Origin: an uncultured Rubrobacteraceae bacterium
GTDB taxonomy: Bacteria > Actinomycetota > Rubrobacteria > Rubrobacterales > Rubrobacteraceae
Direction of reading: 5' to 3'
Assembly (NCBI GenBank): GCA_902805975.1
Contig: CADCUT010000068.1
Location: 1 to 42,822 of the forward strand
DNA: 42,822 bases
Both the position numbers and the translations under genes were made by a program. Below the pieces are notes generated by a model, which searched no databases, was not told the DNA's origin, and saw only the letters and a program-made list of their open reading frames with translations. Every line of letters starts with the position of its first letter. The first letter of the stretch is position 1. Positions 16,785 to 26,850 of this stretch are shown here, piece after piece.

Positions 16785-16995
16785 TCGCTTCGACAAGCCG
16801 CAACGCGGCTCGCCCGCACGCCTGCTCTCGGAGGCTCCCCGCACGCTCCGGCTGACGCCCCCGCTCGTCAGCCCGGCGCCTTTCAGCCAGTCGTCTGTGT
16901 ACGTTGCGCCTCGTGACAACTGAACGGCTACGTGAAGCGCCACCTCGTTAGGTACCGGGCGGCTCAAAGCGGAAACCGAAGGCTAAAGCGTGCTG

Positions 16996-17019
16996 AGGCC
17001 AACGATACGGGTTGGCTTA
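16996..17019 (-). terminator. Hairpin at the end of the ABC1 kinase gene
   Basis: GCCAAC (17016-17011) and GTTGGC (17003-16998) pair around seven bases right after the TAA stop, and the flanking CTAA and CTCAG extend the stem around one bulge. No T tract follows, so it may be a weak or Rho-assisted stop. Confidence 0.35.
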
Positions 17020-18675
17020 GAGTCTCTTTGACCGGTAGATGATGACGAGCAGCAACGAGGCAAGCATCAGGGCGAGCGTGAAGCCTACAAAGGCGAATAC
17101 CGGGACGCCGAGGATGGGGACGCTCGGGCCGCCGACGTCGAAGGAGCCGAGCATCGAGGAGCCGACGAGGAGCGCGGCGGTTACGACGGCGAAGACGAGG
17201 CGGTTGGCGAGCACGTCCACGCTGCCGATGAGCTCGTCGAGGCCGCCGTGCTTGAGTTGGACCTCGAGCTCCCCGTCGGCGAGCTCGCCGAGGAGTTGCC
17301 GGATCTGCTCGGGGTACTCCTCGAAGTAGCGGGCGTACTCCAGCGACCGCTCCGTTGCCGACTCGGCGAGCATCTGGGGCCTGTACCTCTGGGAGAGGAG
17401 CCTCCTCGCATATGGGCGCGCGACCTCGTAGACGTTTATGGTCGGGTCTATGGACCGGGCGAGCCCCTCGGCGGTGACGAGCGCCTTCGTCAGCAGCGGA
17501 AAGACCGGCGGCATGCGCACCCTGTAGCGCCGGGCGAGCGCTATTAGCTCTGAGAGAGCCTGCCCCAGGGTGACCTCCCCAACCGAGAGGCCCGCGTACT
17601 TGTTCAAGAACTCCCTGAGCTCCCGCACGAGCTCGCCGCGCACCTCCGTCGCGTACCGGACGCCTAAGCCTTCGAGCGCGCGCAGGGCCGCGGAGGCGTC
17701 GCGTTGGATCACGGCTATGAACAGCCGCGAGAGCGCCTCTATGTCCCCCTGGCTCATAAAGCCGACCATCCCGAAGTCAAGGAGTGCTAGGTCGCCCTCG
17801 GGCGTGAGCAGCAGGTTGCTCGGGTGCGGGTCGCCGTGGAAGAACCCGTCCTCAAAGGCCATCTTGAAGATCGCATCAGCCCCCATCGACGCCACCCGCC
17901 GCCGCTCTGAAGGGGCCATGAGGAGCGGCCTGATGTCCCTGAACCTGGTACCCACGACGAACTCCATGGTCAGCACCTTCGAGGTCGAGAACTCCTGGTA
18001 GACGGCCGGTATGGCGACCCCGGTGCCGGCGAAGTTGGCGGCGAAGCGCCGGGCGTTCTGGGCCTCTGCGGTGTAGTCAAGCTCGCGCCGGACGACGACC
18101 TCGAACTCGGCCACGAGCCCCCTCGCGTCCAGGAGCACCCGCTGGGCGAAACGCCGGTCCACGAACTCCGCGAACTCGCGCATGAGCTCGAGGTCAGCGG
18201 CCACCCGCCCCGGCGCTTCAGGGCGCTGGACCTTTACCGCGACGATCTCGCCGGTCCTCAAGACCGCCCGGTGGACCTGCCCGATGCTCGCCGACCCGAG
18301 CGGGACGGGATCGAAATCCGAGAAGACCTCCCCGACGGAGGCCCCGAGCTCCCGCTCTATGATCGCCTGCGCCCGTCCGGCGGGCATGGGCCTTGCGGTA
18401 TCCTGCAGCTTCTGCAACTCGGAGAGGATGCCCTCCGGAAAGACGTCCGAGCGGGTCGAGAGGACCTGCCCGAACTTTACGAAGGTCGGCCCGAGGTCGT
18501 CGAGGCTCCGCCGCATCCGGACGCCGAAGTTCGGGGCGAGAAACTCCTGCAAGCCCTTGTGCGCCCGCCGGTCCCGCCTGACGTCGAACACGAAGCCGAA
18601 GCCGTGCCGCACGAGCACGCGGCTGATCTGGGTGAACCGCCGCAGGCTCCCCGCCCGCGTGACCGGCTGGAGCAA
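17017..18675 (-). CDS. ABC1/UbiB family atypical kinase-like membrane protein
   Basis: 552 residues. The family motifs are intact: the KxGQ motif in FVKFGQVLSTRSDVFP (about 65-80), the Ala-rich nucleotide loop PLGSASIGQVH, VAVKVQRP with the catalytic-core Lys, FHGDPHPSNLLL and LLDFGMVG. Two hydrophobic helices at about 490-550 anchor the C-terminus. UbiB/ADCK proteins support quinone or other isoprenoid lipid metabolism through ATP-dependent extraction of lipids; in this actinobacterium the target would be menaquinone or another polyprenyl lipid (inference). Starts at TTG 18675 with a GGCGGG-type site, 33 bases after the stop of the phasin-like gene, suggesting an operon. Confidence 0.92.
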   Translation of the reverse strand: MLQPVTRAGSLRRFTQISRVLVRHGFGFVFDVRRDRRAHKGLQEFLAPNFGVRMRRSLDDLGPTFVKFGQVLSTRSDVFPEGILSELQKLQDTARPMPAGRAQAIIERELGASVGEVFSDFDPVPLGSASIGQVHRAVLRTGEIVAVKVQRPEAPGRVAADLELMREFAEFVDRRFAQRVLLDARGLVAEFEVVVRRELDYTAEAQNARRFAANFAGTGVAIPAVYQEFSTSKVLTMEFVVGTRFRDIRPLLMAPSERRRVASMGADAIFKMAFEDGFFHGDPHPSNLLLTPEGDLALLDFGMVGFMSQGDIEALSRLFIAVIQRDASAALRALEGLGVRYATEVRGELVRELREFLNKYAGLSVGEVTLGQALSELIALARRYRVRMPPVFPLLTKALVTAEGLARSIDPTINVYEVARPYARRLLSQRYRPQMLAESATERSLEYARYFEEYPEQIRQLLGELADGELEVQLKHGGLDELIGSVDVLANRLVFAVVTAALLVGSSMLGSFDVGGPSVPILGVPVFAFVGFTLALMLASLLLVIIYRSKRL

Positions 18676-18708
18676 CCCGCCGCCCGCCGGTGGCCGCGCC
18701 GCGCCCGC

Positions 18709-19122
18709 CTAGAGCCCCGGGGGCGTCTCTGGGGCGTCGCGGGGCGTGTCGGTGGCCACGTCGGGCTCCCCCGCCTCCGGCGGCGGCACGGGCGCCACCG
18801 CGGGCCTGTCCTCGAGCATCCTCACCCGATGCTCCAACTGCTCGACCCGGAAGACCAGGTCCTCGTGGTCCTCCCTTGTCGGCAGCCCGCCCCGCCTGAG
18901 CCCCTGCTGCACCGACGCGTCCACCAGAGACCGCGCCCCCGCGGAACGCTCCCGCGCCCGGCTCATCACGTCCTCGACGACCGTGCGCCCCTCCTCACGC
19001 TCGATGCGGCCTTGCTCGATCAAACCCTCCACGACCTCCTGCACCCGGTCCCGCGTCGCCGCCGCAGCCCCGACCTGCAAGAGAACCAACCTCTCCAACG
19101 TCTCTCCAACCGTCCCGCGCAA
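18709..19122 (-). CDS. Phasin-like coiled-coil protein
   Basis: 137 residues. Residues 1-75 form a charged amphipathic helix (ETLERLVLLQVGAAAATRD, VVEGLIEQGRIEREEGR), residues 85-110 a short coiled coil (EDLVFRVEQLEHRVRMLED), and the tail is Pro/Glu-rich and disordered. This is the pattern of the polyhydroxyalkanoate synthesis regulator/phasin-type proteins often paired with an ABC1 kinase in actinobacteria. No PHA synthase is in the window, so granule binding is not implied. Start TTG 19122 has GGGAGG five bases upstream. Confidence 0.7.
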   Translation of the reverse strand: MRGTVGETLERLVLLQVGAAAATRDRVQEVVEGLIEQGRIEREEGRTVVEDVMSRARERSAGARSLVDASVQQGLRRGGLPTREDHEDLVFRVEQLEHRVRMLEDRPAVAPVPPPEAGEPDVATDTPRDAPETPPGL

Positions 19123-19184
19123 CTCAACCTCCCGGTTCCGCCTGCACCTCCCCCATCATAACCCACCAGTGCGCGGGGCCAGAA

Positions 19185-19250
19185 TGCCCTTGTCAATTTT
19201 ATATAAATAACAAAATTTACAACTACAATGATATGCCGTAAGATCTAACG
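19185..19250. other. AT-rich divergent promoter region
   Basis: About 50 bases (19188-19235) are markedly AT-rich in an otherwise very GC-rich sequence. On the plus strand they hold TTGTCA (19190-19195) and TACAAT (19224-19229); on the minus strand TTGACA (19196-19191). The region separates the phasin-like gene (minus) and the acetyltransferase gene (plus) and most likely carries promoters for both, but no pair has ideal spacing. Confidence 0.45.
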
Positions 19251-19253
19251 GTC

Positions 19254-19742
19254 GTGTGGGAGTGGTGGGAGGTGGTGGACTACGGGATAGTGCGGGCCGG
19301 TGAGGGCGACGTCGGGGCGCTGGTGCGGTTGAGCTCGGCGCTCTTCCGGGAGGATGGGGGTATGCGGGACCCGTTCACGGACGTTGGCTGGCCGGAGAGG
19401 GAGGGCCGGGATCACTTCCTGTCCCTCGTCTCGCGGCCCGACGCCCTCTGCCTGCTGTCGAAGGGCAGTGGGCCGCCCGTCGGGTACCTGGCCGGTTACA
19501 TCAGGGAGCCTACGACGGTCAGGCCGGTAAGGGTCGCGGAGCTCCAGAGCATGTACGTCGAGGCGGGCCGCTGCAACCGTGGCGTAGGTTCCGCGCTGGT
19601 ATCCGGGTTCCGGTACTGGGCCGCGGGCCAGGGAGCGGAGCTCATCTCGGTGACCGCCCACGCGTCAAACGAAGGGGCCGTGCGTTTCTACGCCCGCCAC
19701 GGTTTCCTGCCGAGGAGCACGACGTTCGAGATGTCCGTCTAG
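19254..19742 (+). CDS. GNAT family N-acetyltransferase
   Basis: 162 residues with the GNAT fold: N-terminal strand YGIVRAGEGDVGALVRL, central LQSMYVEAGRCNRGVGSALV, where R-C-N-R-G-V-G is the acetyl-CoA pyrophosphate loop (Q/R-x-x-G-x-G), and the C-terminal HASNEGAVRFYARHGF typical of the RimI-like branch. The substrate is unknown; a protein N-terminus or small amine is possible. GTG 19254 has no clear ribosome site; in-frame GTG codons at 19272 and 19275 overlap a GGGAGG and may be the true start, shortening the protein by six or seven residues. Convergent with secF. Confidence 0.85.
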   Translation: MWEWWEVVDYGIVRAGEGDVGALVRLSSALFREDGGMRDPFTDVGWPEREGRDHFLSLVSRPDALCLLSKGSGPPVGYLAGYIREPTTVRPVRVAELQSMYVEAGRCNRGVGSALVSGFRYWAAGQGAELISVTAHASNEGAVRFYARHGFLPRSTTFEMSV

Positions 19743-19759
19743 CGTGCCCGGAATTGCCG

Positions 19760-20650
19760 CTAGGCGGAGCTTGGGGCGCGGCGGACGCTGCCGGCGCGCC
19801 AGGCCTTGTAGAGCGCGAGCGTCTGCGGGGCGATAAAGATGGAGCTGTAGGCGCCGGCCAGGATGCCGACGAGGAGGGCGAAGGCGAAGTCGCTCAGGGT
19901 GGACTCGCCGAAGATGAGGAGTGCTGTCACCGGGATCAGGGTGAAGACCGAGGTGTAGATGGAGCGCCGGATCACCTGCCGGATGGAGACGTTGACCATC
20001 TCGTCAAAGCGCCTGCGGTTGTACCCGAGCGTCGGGGCGTTCTCCCGGATCCTGTCGAAGATGATGATGGTGTCGTAGAGCGAGTACCCGAGGACGGTCA
20101 GCACCGCGACGACCGTAACCAGGCTCACCTCCCGTCCGAAGACGGCGTAGAAGCCGACCGTCAGCAATACGTCGTGAACCAGCGCCGCCATCGCGGCGAT
20201 GGCGAACGAGAACTCGAACCTGACGCTGATAAACGCCACGATGATCAGCAACGCCGCCGCGACCGCCTGCAGCGCCTGGTTCCTGAGCTGCTCCCCGAAA
20301 GCCGGGCTCACGCTCGTGGCGCTCACCTCCGCCCCGAGCGCCTCAGAAAGCGCGTCCGCGACCTCTTCGCTCTCGGCGTCGCTCAGGACGGGCGTCCTGA
20401 CCTCGTAGCCGTTGTTCCCGAGCGTCGTCACGACGGACTCCTCCGCGATCCCCGGCGGGAGGGCGGCCGTCACGTCGTCTTCGCTGAGCTGGCGTTCCGC
20501 GCCCGTCGCCGTAAACTGGGCGCCACCCTGGAAGTCTATGCCAAGGTCCAGGCGACCGAAGAGCATGGCGAGGATGCCGAGCGCCAGCAGAACACCAGAG
20601 ATGACGAACCAGCGCCTCCAGTTTCCGACAAAGTCCACACTCGGGAACAC
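19760..20650 (-). CDS. secF: Protein translocase subunit SecF
   Basis: 296 residues, six membrane helices. TM1 near 13-32, followed by LDLGIDFQGGAQF (the conserved D-x-x-GG motif), an extracytoplasmic domain to about 130, then helices 2-6 with the family signature GYSLYDTIIIFDRIREN and RSIYTSVFTL. Works with SecD and SecYEG to pull exported proteins out using the proton gradient. GTG 20650 follows the secD stop by three bases. Complete and normal in length. Confidence 0.97.
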   Translation of the reverse strand: MFPSVDFVGNWRRWFVISGVLLALGILAMLFGRLDLGIDFQGGAQFTATGAERQLSEDDVTAALPPGIAEESVVTTLGNNGYEVRTPVLSDAESEEVADALSEALGAEVSATSVSPAFGEQLRNQALQAVAAALLIIVAFISVRFEFSFAIAAMAALVHDVLLTVGFYAVFGREVSLVTVVAVLTVLGYSLYDTIIIFDRIRENAPTLGYNRRRFDEMVNVSIRQVIRRSIYTSVFTLIPVTALLIFGESTLSDFAFALLVGILAGAYSSIFIAPQTLALYKAWRAGSVRRAPSSA

Positions 20651-20653
20651 CGT

Positions 20654-22123
20654 CTATCCCGCCGTTTCTTGCTCGGAGATTCCGCGCTTGGAGACGCCCA
20701 TCATCGCCGGCGAGAGCTGCACGCCGCGGCCCGAGAGCAGGCCGAGAAGGGCGCGCGTCACCACGACGGCGGTGAACATCGAGAGCACGACGCCTATGAC
20801 CAGCAGGACCGCGAAGCCCCGCACCGAGCCCGTCGAGAGGGCGAAGAGAATAAACGCCGTAATGAGCGTCGTAACGTTGCCGTCCAGGATGGCGCGGAAG
20901 CCCCTGTCGTAGCCAGCCTGAATCGCCGCCCGCGAAGTCCTCCCCCGCCTGACCTCTTCCTTGATCCTCTCGAAGATGACCACGTTCGCGTCCGCGGCAA
21001 CGCCTATGGACAAAACTATGCCCGCGATGCCCGGCAGCGTCATCGTCACCGGCACCGCGACCACGATCCCCCACATCAAGAACGCGTAGACCAGAAGCGC
21101 CAGCGCCGCGACCAGGCCCAGGGCGCGGTAGATGATCGCGAGCAGCGCCAGCACCAGCGCGAACCCGACGAGCGCGGCGAGCAGGCCGCTCCTCAAAGAG
21201 CTCAGGCCGAGCGTCGGCCCGACCTCGGTCTGGGAGATGATCTCCATGTTCACCGGAAGGGCGCCGGTGTTCAGCACGGTCTCAAGCTGGCGGGCCTCGT
21301 CCTCGGGGAGCCCTTCCGGGAGGCCGCTGTTCGAGATCGAGATCTGGTCCGCCAGCACGTCCTGTACCTGCGGGGCGCTCTGGATGTCCTCGTCGAGCGC
21401 GATGGCGAGGAGGGCCGGCTCCCCGCTGACGGTTGCGTCGTTGATCATCTCCTGGGTGAGCTCCGCCATCTGGTCTCCGCCCTCTCCCGTGAGCTGCAAT
21501 GAGACGACGCGCTGGTTGCTCTGGTCGAACTCGACGTTGGCCCCGTTCTGCTGCAACGCCTCGCCGGTCAGGTCCGGCTGCTGGCGCACGATGTAGCCGA
21601 AGACGTCGGTGCCGCCGCCCTGGATCGGCGGGCTGTTCTCGAACAGGATCTTCGTCTCGCCCGGCTCGTACTCCTGGTCGTCCTGAAGGTCCTCCCGGAG
21701 CTCGTCCTCGACCGATGAGACCTCCTCGGCCGGCGTGTTCGGGGCCCCGTCGGTGGCGAGGACCTGGTAGAAGCCGAGCTGGGCGGTCCTCCCGATGATG
21801 TCGATGACCTCGTCGGGGTTCTCGACGCCCGGGATCTGGACGACTATCTGGTCCGTTCCCTGCACCCGCACGTCGGGCTCGGCGACGCCGAGGCGGTCGA
21901 TGCGCTGGCGGATCAGGTCAGACGCCTGCTCCATCTCCTCCCGCGAGACGTTGCCGCCGCCGGTCTGGGACCCTTCGAGCTGCGCGCTGACGCCGCCCTG
22001 AAGGTCAAGACCAAGCTGGGTGGACTCCGTAACCGGCTGCCTGAGGAAGATCAGGTACGCAGCAACCCCGAGCAGGACGACGACGAGCCCGAGGACGATG
22101 AGGTTGTTTCGTGTGCTACCCAT
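20654..22123 (-). CDS. secD: Protein translocase subunit SecD
   Basis: 489 residues with six membrane helices: TM1 at about 7-27, LGLDLQGGVS after it, a large extracytoplasmic domain (about 40-300) and helices 2-6 with IAGIVLSIGVAADANVVIFER and a GNVTTLITAFILF region. It is shorter than Gram-negative SecD because the P1 domain is reduced, as usual in actinobacteria. The ATG 22123 start has no ribosome site; TAGAAT (22143-22138) would leave a leader of only about eight bases. yajC, the usual gene between tgt and secD, is missing: only 96 bases separate tgt from secD. Confidence 0.97.
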   Translation of the reverse strand: MGSTRNNLIVLGLVVVLLGVAAYLIFLRQPVTESTQLGLDLQGGVSAQLEGSQTGGGNVSREEMEQASDLIRQRIDRLGVAEPDVRVQGTDQIVVQIPGVENPDEVIDIIGRTAQLGFYQVLATDGAPNTPAEEVSSVEDELREDLQDDQEYEPGETKILFENSPPIQGGGTDVFGYIVRQQPDLTGEALQQNGANVEFDQSNQRVVSLQLTGEGGDQMAELTQEMINDATVSGEPALLAIALDEDIQSAPQVQDVLADQISISNSGLPEGLPEDEARQLETVLNTGALPVNMEIISQTEVGPTLGLSSLRSGLLAALVGFALVLALLAIIYRALGLVAALALLVYAFLMWGIVVAVPVTMTLPGIAGIVLSIGVAADANVVIFERIKEEVRRGRTSRAAIQAGYDRGFRAILDGNVTTLITAFILFALSTGSVRGFAVLLVIGVVLSMFTAVVVTRALLGLLSGRGVQLSPAMMGVSKRGISEQETAG

Positions 22124-22137
22124 AGGATCGGGGATCA

Positions 22138-22167
22138 ATTCTAACAAAACCCGCCCACAACCCGTCA
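22138..22167 (-). promoter_or_regulatory. Possible internal promoter for secD
   Basis: TGACGG (22167-22162), an 18-base spacer and TAGAAT (22143-22138) on the minus strand in the tgt-secD gap. Transcription would start near 22131, giving an almost leaderless mRNA. Confidence 0.35.
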
Positions 22168-22219
22168 TCACCCAAATGAGCCAGGTTTCAGCCCGCACTC
22201 ATAAGGCCTATACGCCCCA

Positions 22220-24339
<2,120 letters not shown>

Positions 24340-24340
24340 C

Positions 24341-24559
24341 CTAGCGGCGCAGGAGAACGTTCAGGACGATGGTGCCGATGACGGAGAGCAGGATCATGAG
24401 TCCTATCGGGAAGTACACGGTGAGGTTGCCCCGCCTGAAGACGAGATCCCCCGGCAACCGGTCCAGGCCGAGCCGACCGAGCAGCAGGAAAAGCCCGCCG
24501 AGCACGAGCAGCACCAGCGCCCCGCCGATCAGCAACCTTCCCAGGCTTTCGAGTCCCAT
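24341..24559 (-). CDS. DUF2905 family small membrane protein
   Basis: 72 residues with two membrane helices (about 7-28 and 48-69) joined by the signature loop LGLDRLPGDLVFRRGNLTVYFPI, which defines the DUF2905 family. Function is unknown, but the gene is often found next to ruv or queA genes, as here. ATG 24559 follows the -10 box TAGAAT by six bases, with no ribosome site, so the mRNA appears leaderless and this gene would lead the queA-tgt-secDF transcript. Confidence 0.9.
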   Translation of the reverse strand: MGLESLGRLLIGGALVLLVLGGLFLLLGRLGLDRLPGDLVFRRGNLTVYFPIGLMILLSVIGTIVLNVLLRR

Positions 24560-24565
24560 GACCGT

Positions 24566-24594
24566 ATTCTATGGCGTGAGCGCGACTTCTCCAA
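24566..24594 (-). promoter_or_regulatory. Leaderless promoter of the DUF2905-queA-tgt operon
   Basis: TTGGAG (24594-24589), exactly 17 bases, TAGAAT (24571-24566), six bases, then ATG. The arrangement matches actinobacterial leaderless transcription with the A of ATG near +1. Confidence 0.6.
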
Positions 24595-24611
24595 GACACG
24601 CCGCGCGGTCC

Positions 24612-24641
24612 TTGTGCAGACAGTCACGACTGCTGTATCCT
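24612..24641 (+). promoter_or_regulatory. Promoter of the LVIVD/PA-domain protein gene
   Basis: TTGTGC (24612-24617), an 18-base spacer and TATCCT (24636-24641). It diverges from the DUF2905 promoter, with 17 bases between the two -35 boxes. A start near 24648 gives a leader of about 170 bases. Confidence 0.45.
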
Positions 24642-24682
24642 ACCCGCCATCTTTGAAGGCCACAGGATCGACGCGAGGTAGC

Positions 24683-24796
24683 GCGATCCGCGCGGGCGGA
24701 TCGCTGGCGAACGGGGGAGTAAGTCTGGGTCGAAGTTGCCAGGACACGCGGGGCCGCAACCCCGCGCGAGGCCGAGTTCAACGCCCCTGACGGGGC
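24683..24796 (+). ncRNA. Structured leader of unknown identity (candidate regulatory RNA)
   Basis: Three perfect hairpins lie in a row: GCGATCCGC/GCGGATCGC with a 4-base loop (24683-24704), CGCGGGG/CCCCGCG with a 6-base loop (24747-24766) and GCCCC/GGGGC with a 4-base loop (24783-24796). The unpaired part between the first two holds a purine-rich GGGGGAGTA (24713-24721). No known riboswitch consensus fits as a whole. The third hairpin lies ten bases before the ribosome site. Confidence 0.35.
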
Positions 24797-24816
24797 TCGA
24801 AGATGTGGGAGACGCA

Positions 24817-26682
24817 TTGCGTAAGAGATTCTGGCTCGGAGCCGTGACGTTCGCGGCGCTGTTGGTGGCGTTGGCCGGGGTGGCCCTGGCCCACCCCGAG
24901 CACGACGGCGGGACCGACGCCGATGACGGCGCCCACGACGTGCACCAGCACGGCGACGCATCCGGGCACCTGCCGGCCACGAACGAGAACGTCGAGGTGG
25001 TATCGAAGCTCCGCCTCAACGACGTGGTGCCCGAGAAGATCGCGGACGTCGGCGTGCACAAGGGCTACGCCTACCTCGCCGCGTGGGGCTCGGTAACCTG
25101 CGAGGACAACGGCGTGCACGTGGTCGACATCCGCAACGCGGGGAACCCCAAAGAGGTCAAGTTTATCCGGTCCAAGCCGGGCAGCTACCCGGGCGAGGGC
25201 ATCCAGACGATCAACATCACCACCCCGAAGTTCAGCGGCGACGTCCTGCTCAGCAACAACGAGAAGTGCAACGAGAAGACCGGCTACGGCGGCGTCAACC
25301 TCTACGACGTCACGCGGCCGACGAGGGCCCTGCCCCTGTTCGAAGGCGCCGGCGACACCAACGACGCGGGCGGCGTGAAGCGCAAGAACGCCAACTCCAT
25401 CCACAGCGTCTTCGCCTGGGACGCGGGCAACAAGGCCTACGCCGTGATCGTCGACAACGTCGAGACCACGGACGTCGACATCCTGGACATCACCGACCCG
25501 CGTGCGCCGAGGCAGATCGCCGACCTCGACCTCGCAGAGAGGTTCCCCCAGATCGTCCAGTCCCAGCCGGACAACCTCAACGAGGTCTTCAACCACGACG
25601 TGGTCGTCAAGAAGATAGACGGCCGGCAGGTCATGGTGGTCTCCTACTGGGACGGCGGCTACGTGGCCCTCGACGTCGACGACCCGGCACACCCGGAGTA
25701 CATCGGCGACACCGACTTCACGAACCCCGACCCCGAGCTTCTGGAGCAGACCGGCAAGGTCGAGAGGCCAGAGGGCAACGCCCACCAGTCCGAGTTCACC
25801 CTCGACAACCGCTTCGTCCTGGCCTCCGACGAGGACTTCTCGCCCAACGGCACCGAGCTCTTCACGGACGACACGCCAGACCCGGTCGCGGTCTCCCAGG
25901 GCAGCGACACGGACCAACTCCAGGACGGCGAGAGGCTCGAAGGCACGGCGGTCTACGTCGGCCGCGCCTGCGCCGGTGATACCGCGGTCCCGGCGGCCCC
26001 CGCCGACGGCGGCACCTACGTCGCGGTCGCGACCCGCGGCTCGTGCGCCTTCACCGACAAGGTGGCCAGCATCGAAGGGGCCGGCGGCTACGCGGGCGCC
26101 GTGATCGTGAACCGCGAGGGCGCCTGCGACGGCTTCGGCATGAGCGTGGACGGCGGCATCCCGGCGGTCTCGCTCGACCGGAGGAGCGGCTTCGGCCTCT
26201 TCGACCAGGAGGGCCGATACGACGACGCGGCCTGCCGCGCGGGCACGGATACGCTCGAAGGCAGCCTCATCCCCGGCGTCAACGTCGGCGAACGGGGCGA
26301 CGCCGTCACCGTCAGGGCCTTCTTCGACGGTTGGGGCTACGTCCACCTCTACGAGAACGAGGCCGGCAAGATGACCGAGCTCGACACGTACGCCATCCCC
26401 GAGGCAATGGACCCGTCCAAGTCGACCGGCTTCGGCGACCTCTCGGTGCATGAGGTGGCGACCTCGCAGCGGGACGCCGACCTCGCGTACTTCTCCTACT
26501 ACTCGGGCGGTTTCCGGGTGGCCGACATCTCGGGGGGAGAGATCCAGGAGGTGGGCCGCTTTATCGACGAGGGCGGCAGCAACTTCTGGGGCGTCCAGAC
26601 GTTCGACCAGGGCGGCAAGGAGTACGTCGCCGCGAGCGACCGCGACTTCGGGCTCTACATCCTCGAGTACACGGGCGGCTAG
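24817..26682 (+). CDS. Secreted LVIVD-repeat protein with inserted PA domain
   Basis: 621 residues. Signal peptide at 1-25 (RKRFWLGAVTFAALLVALA, cut after ALA), a His/Asp-rich mature start (HPEHDGG, HDVHQHGDASGH), then beta-propeller-like LVIVD repeats: ADVGVHKGYAYLAAWG, NGVHVVDIRNAGNPK, DVDILDITDPRAPRQIADL, GYVALDVDDPAHPEYIGD and at the end GGFRVADISGG and YILEY. Between repeats, at about 390-470, sits a protease-associated (PA) domain (VAVATRGSCAFTDKVASIEG, GYAGAVIVNREG). It acts outside the cell, perhaps as an adhesin or binding protein. Start TTG 24817 has GGGAG five bases upstream. A strong terminator follows. Neighbour M28 peptidase also has a PA domain. Confidence 0.88.
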   Translation: MRKRFWLGAVTFAALLVALAGVALAHPEHDGGTDADDGAHDVHQHGDASGHLPATNENVEVVSKLRLNDVVPEKIADVGVHKGYAYLAAWGSVTCEDNGVHVVDIRNAGNPKEVKFIRSKPGSYPGEGIQTINITTPKFSGDVLLSNNEKCNEKTGYGGVNLYDVTRPTRALPLFEGAGDTNDAGGVKRKNANSIHSVFAWDAGNKAYAVIVDNVETTDVDILDITDPRAPRQIADLDLAERFPQIVQSQPDNLNEVFNHDVVVKKIDGRQVMVVSYWDGGYVALDVDDPAHPEYIGDTDFTNPDPELLEQTGKVERPEGNAHQSEFTLDNRFVLASDEDFSPNGTELFTDDTPDPVAVSQGSDTDQLQDGERLEGTAVYVGRACAGDTAVPAAPADGGTYVAVATRGSCAFTDKVASIEGAGGYAGAVIVNREGACDGFGMSVDGGIPAVSLDRRSGFGLFDQEGRYDDAACRAGTDTLEGSLIPGVNVGERGDAVTVRAFFDGWGYVHLYENEAGKMTELDTYAIPEAMDPSKSTGFGDLSVHEVATSQRDADLAYFSYYSGGFRVADISGGEIQEVGRFIDEGGSNFWGVQTFDQGGKEYVAASDRDFGLYILEYTGG

Positions 26683-26705
26683 AGACCGCCCCGCCAGCAG
26701 CATCC

Positions 26706-26731
26706 GGGCGGCCCTTCGGGGCCGCCCTTTT
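26706..26731 (+). terminator. Rho-independent terminator after the LVIVD/PA gene
   Basis: A perfect 9-base stem (GGGCGGCCC/GGGCCGCCC) with a TTCG tetraloop followed by TTTT. Lies 24 bases after the stop codon. Confidence 0.92.
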
Positions 26732-26850
26732 CGTGTCCGGCTCCCCCCCCCCGCCCCGGGCGGCGGAGGCCCGTTCGCGCAGTTCCCGGGTCTTAGCGTC
26801 GTGGTACATTCGCGTCGTAATGGTCCCGCAGGCAATAACGGCGATCTAGC

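Noticed and set aside
24713..24721. GGGGGAGTA as the core of a yybP-ykoY manganese riboswitch
   Set aside because: The second conserved loop of that class and the closing helix are not found downstream.
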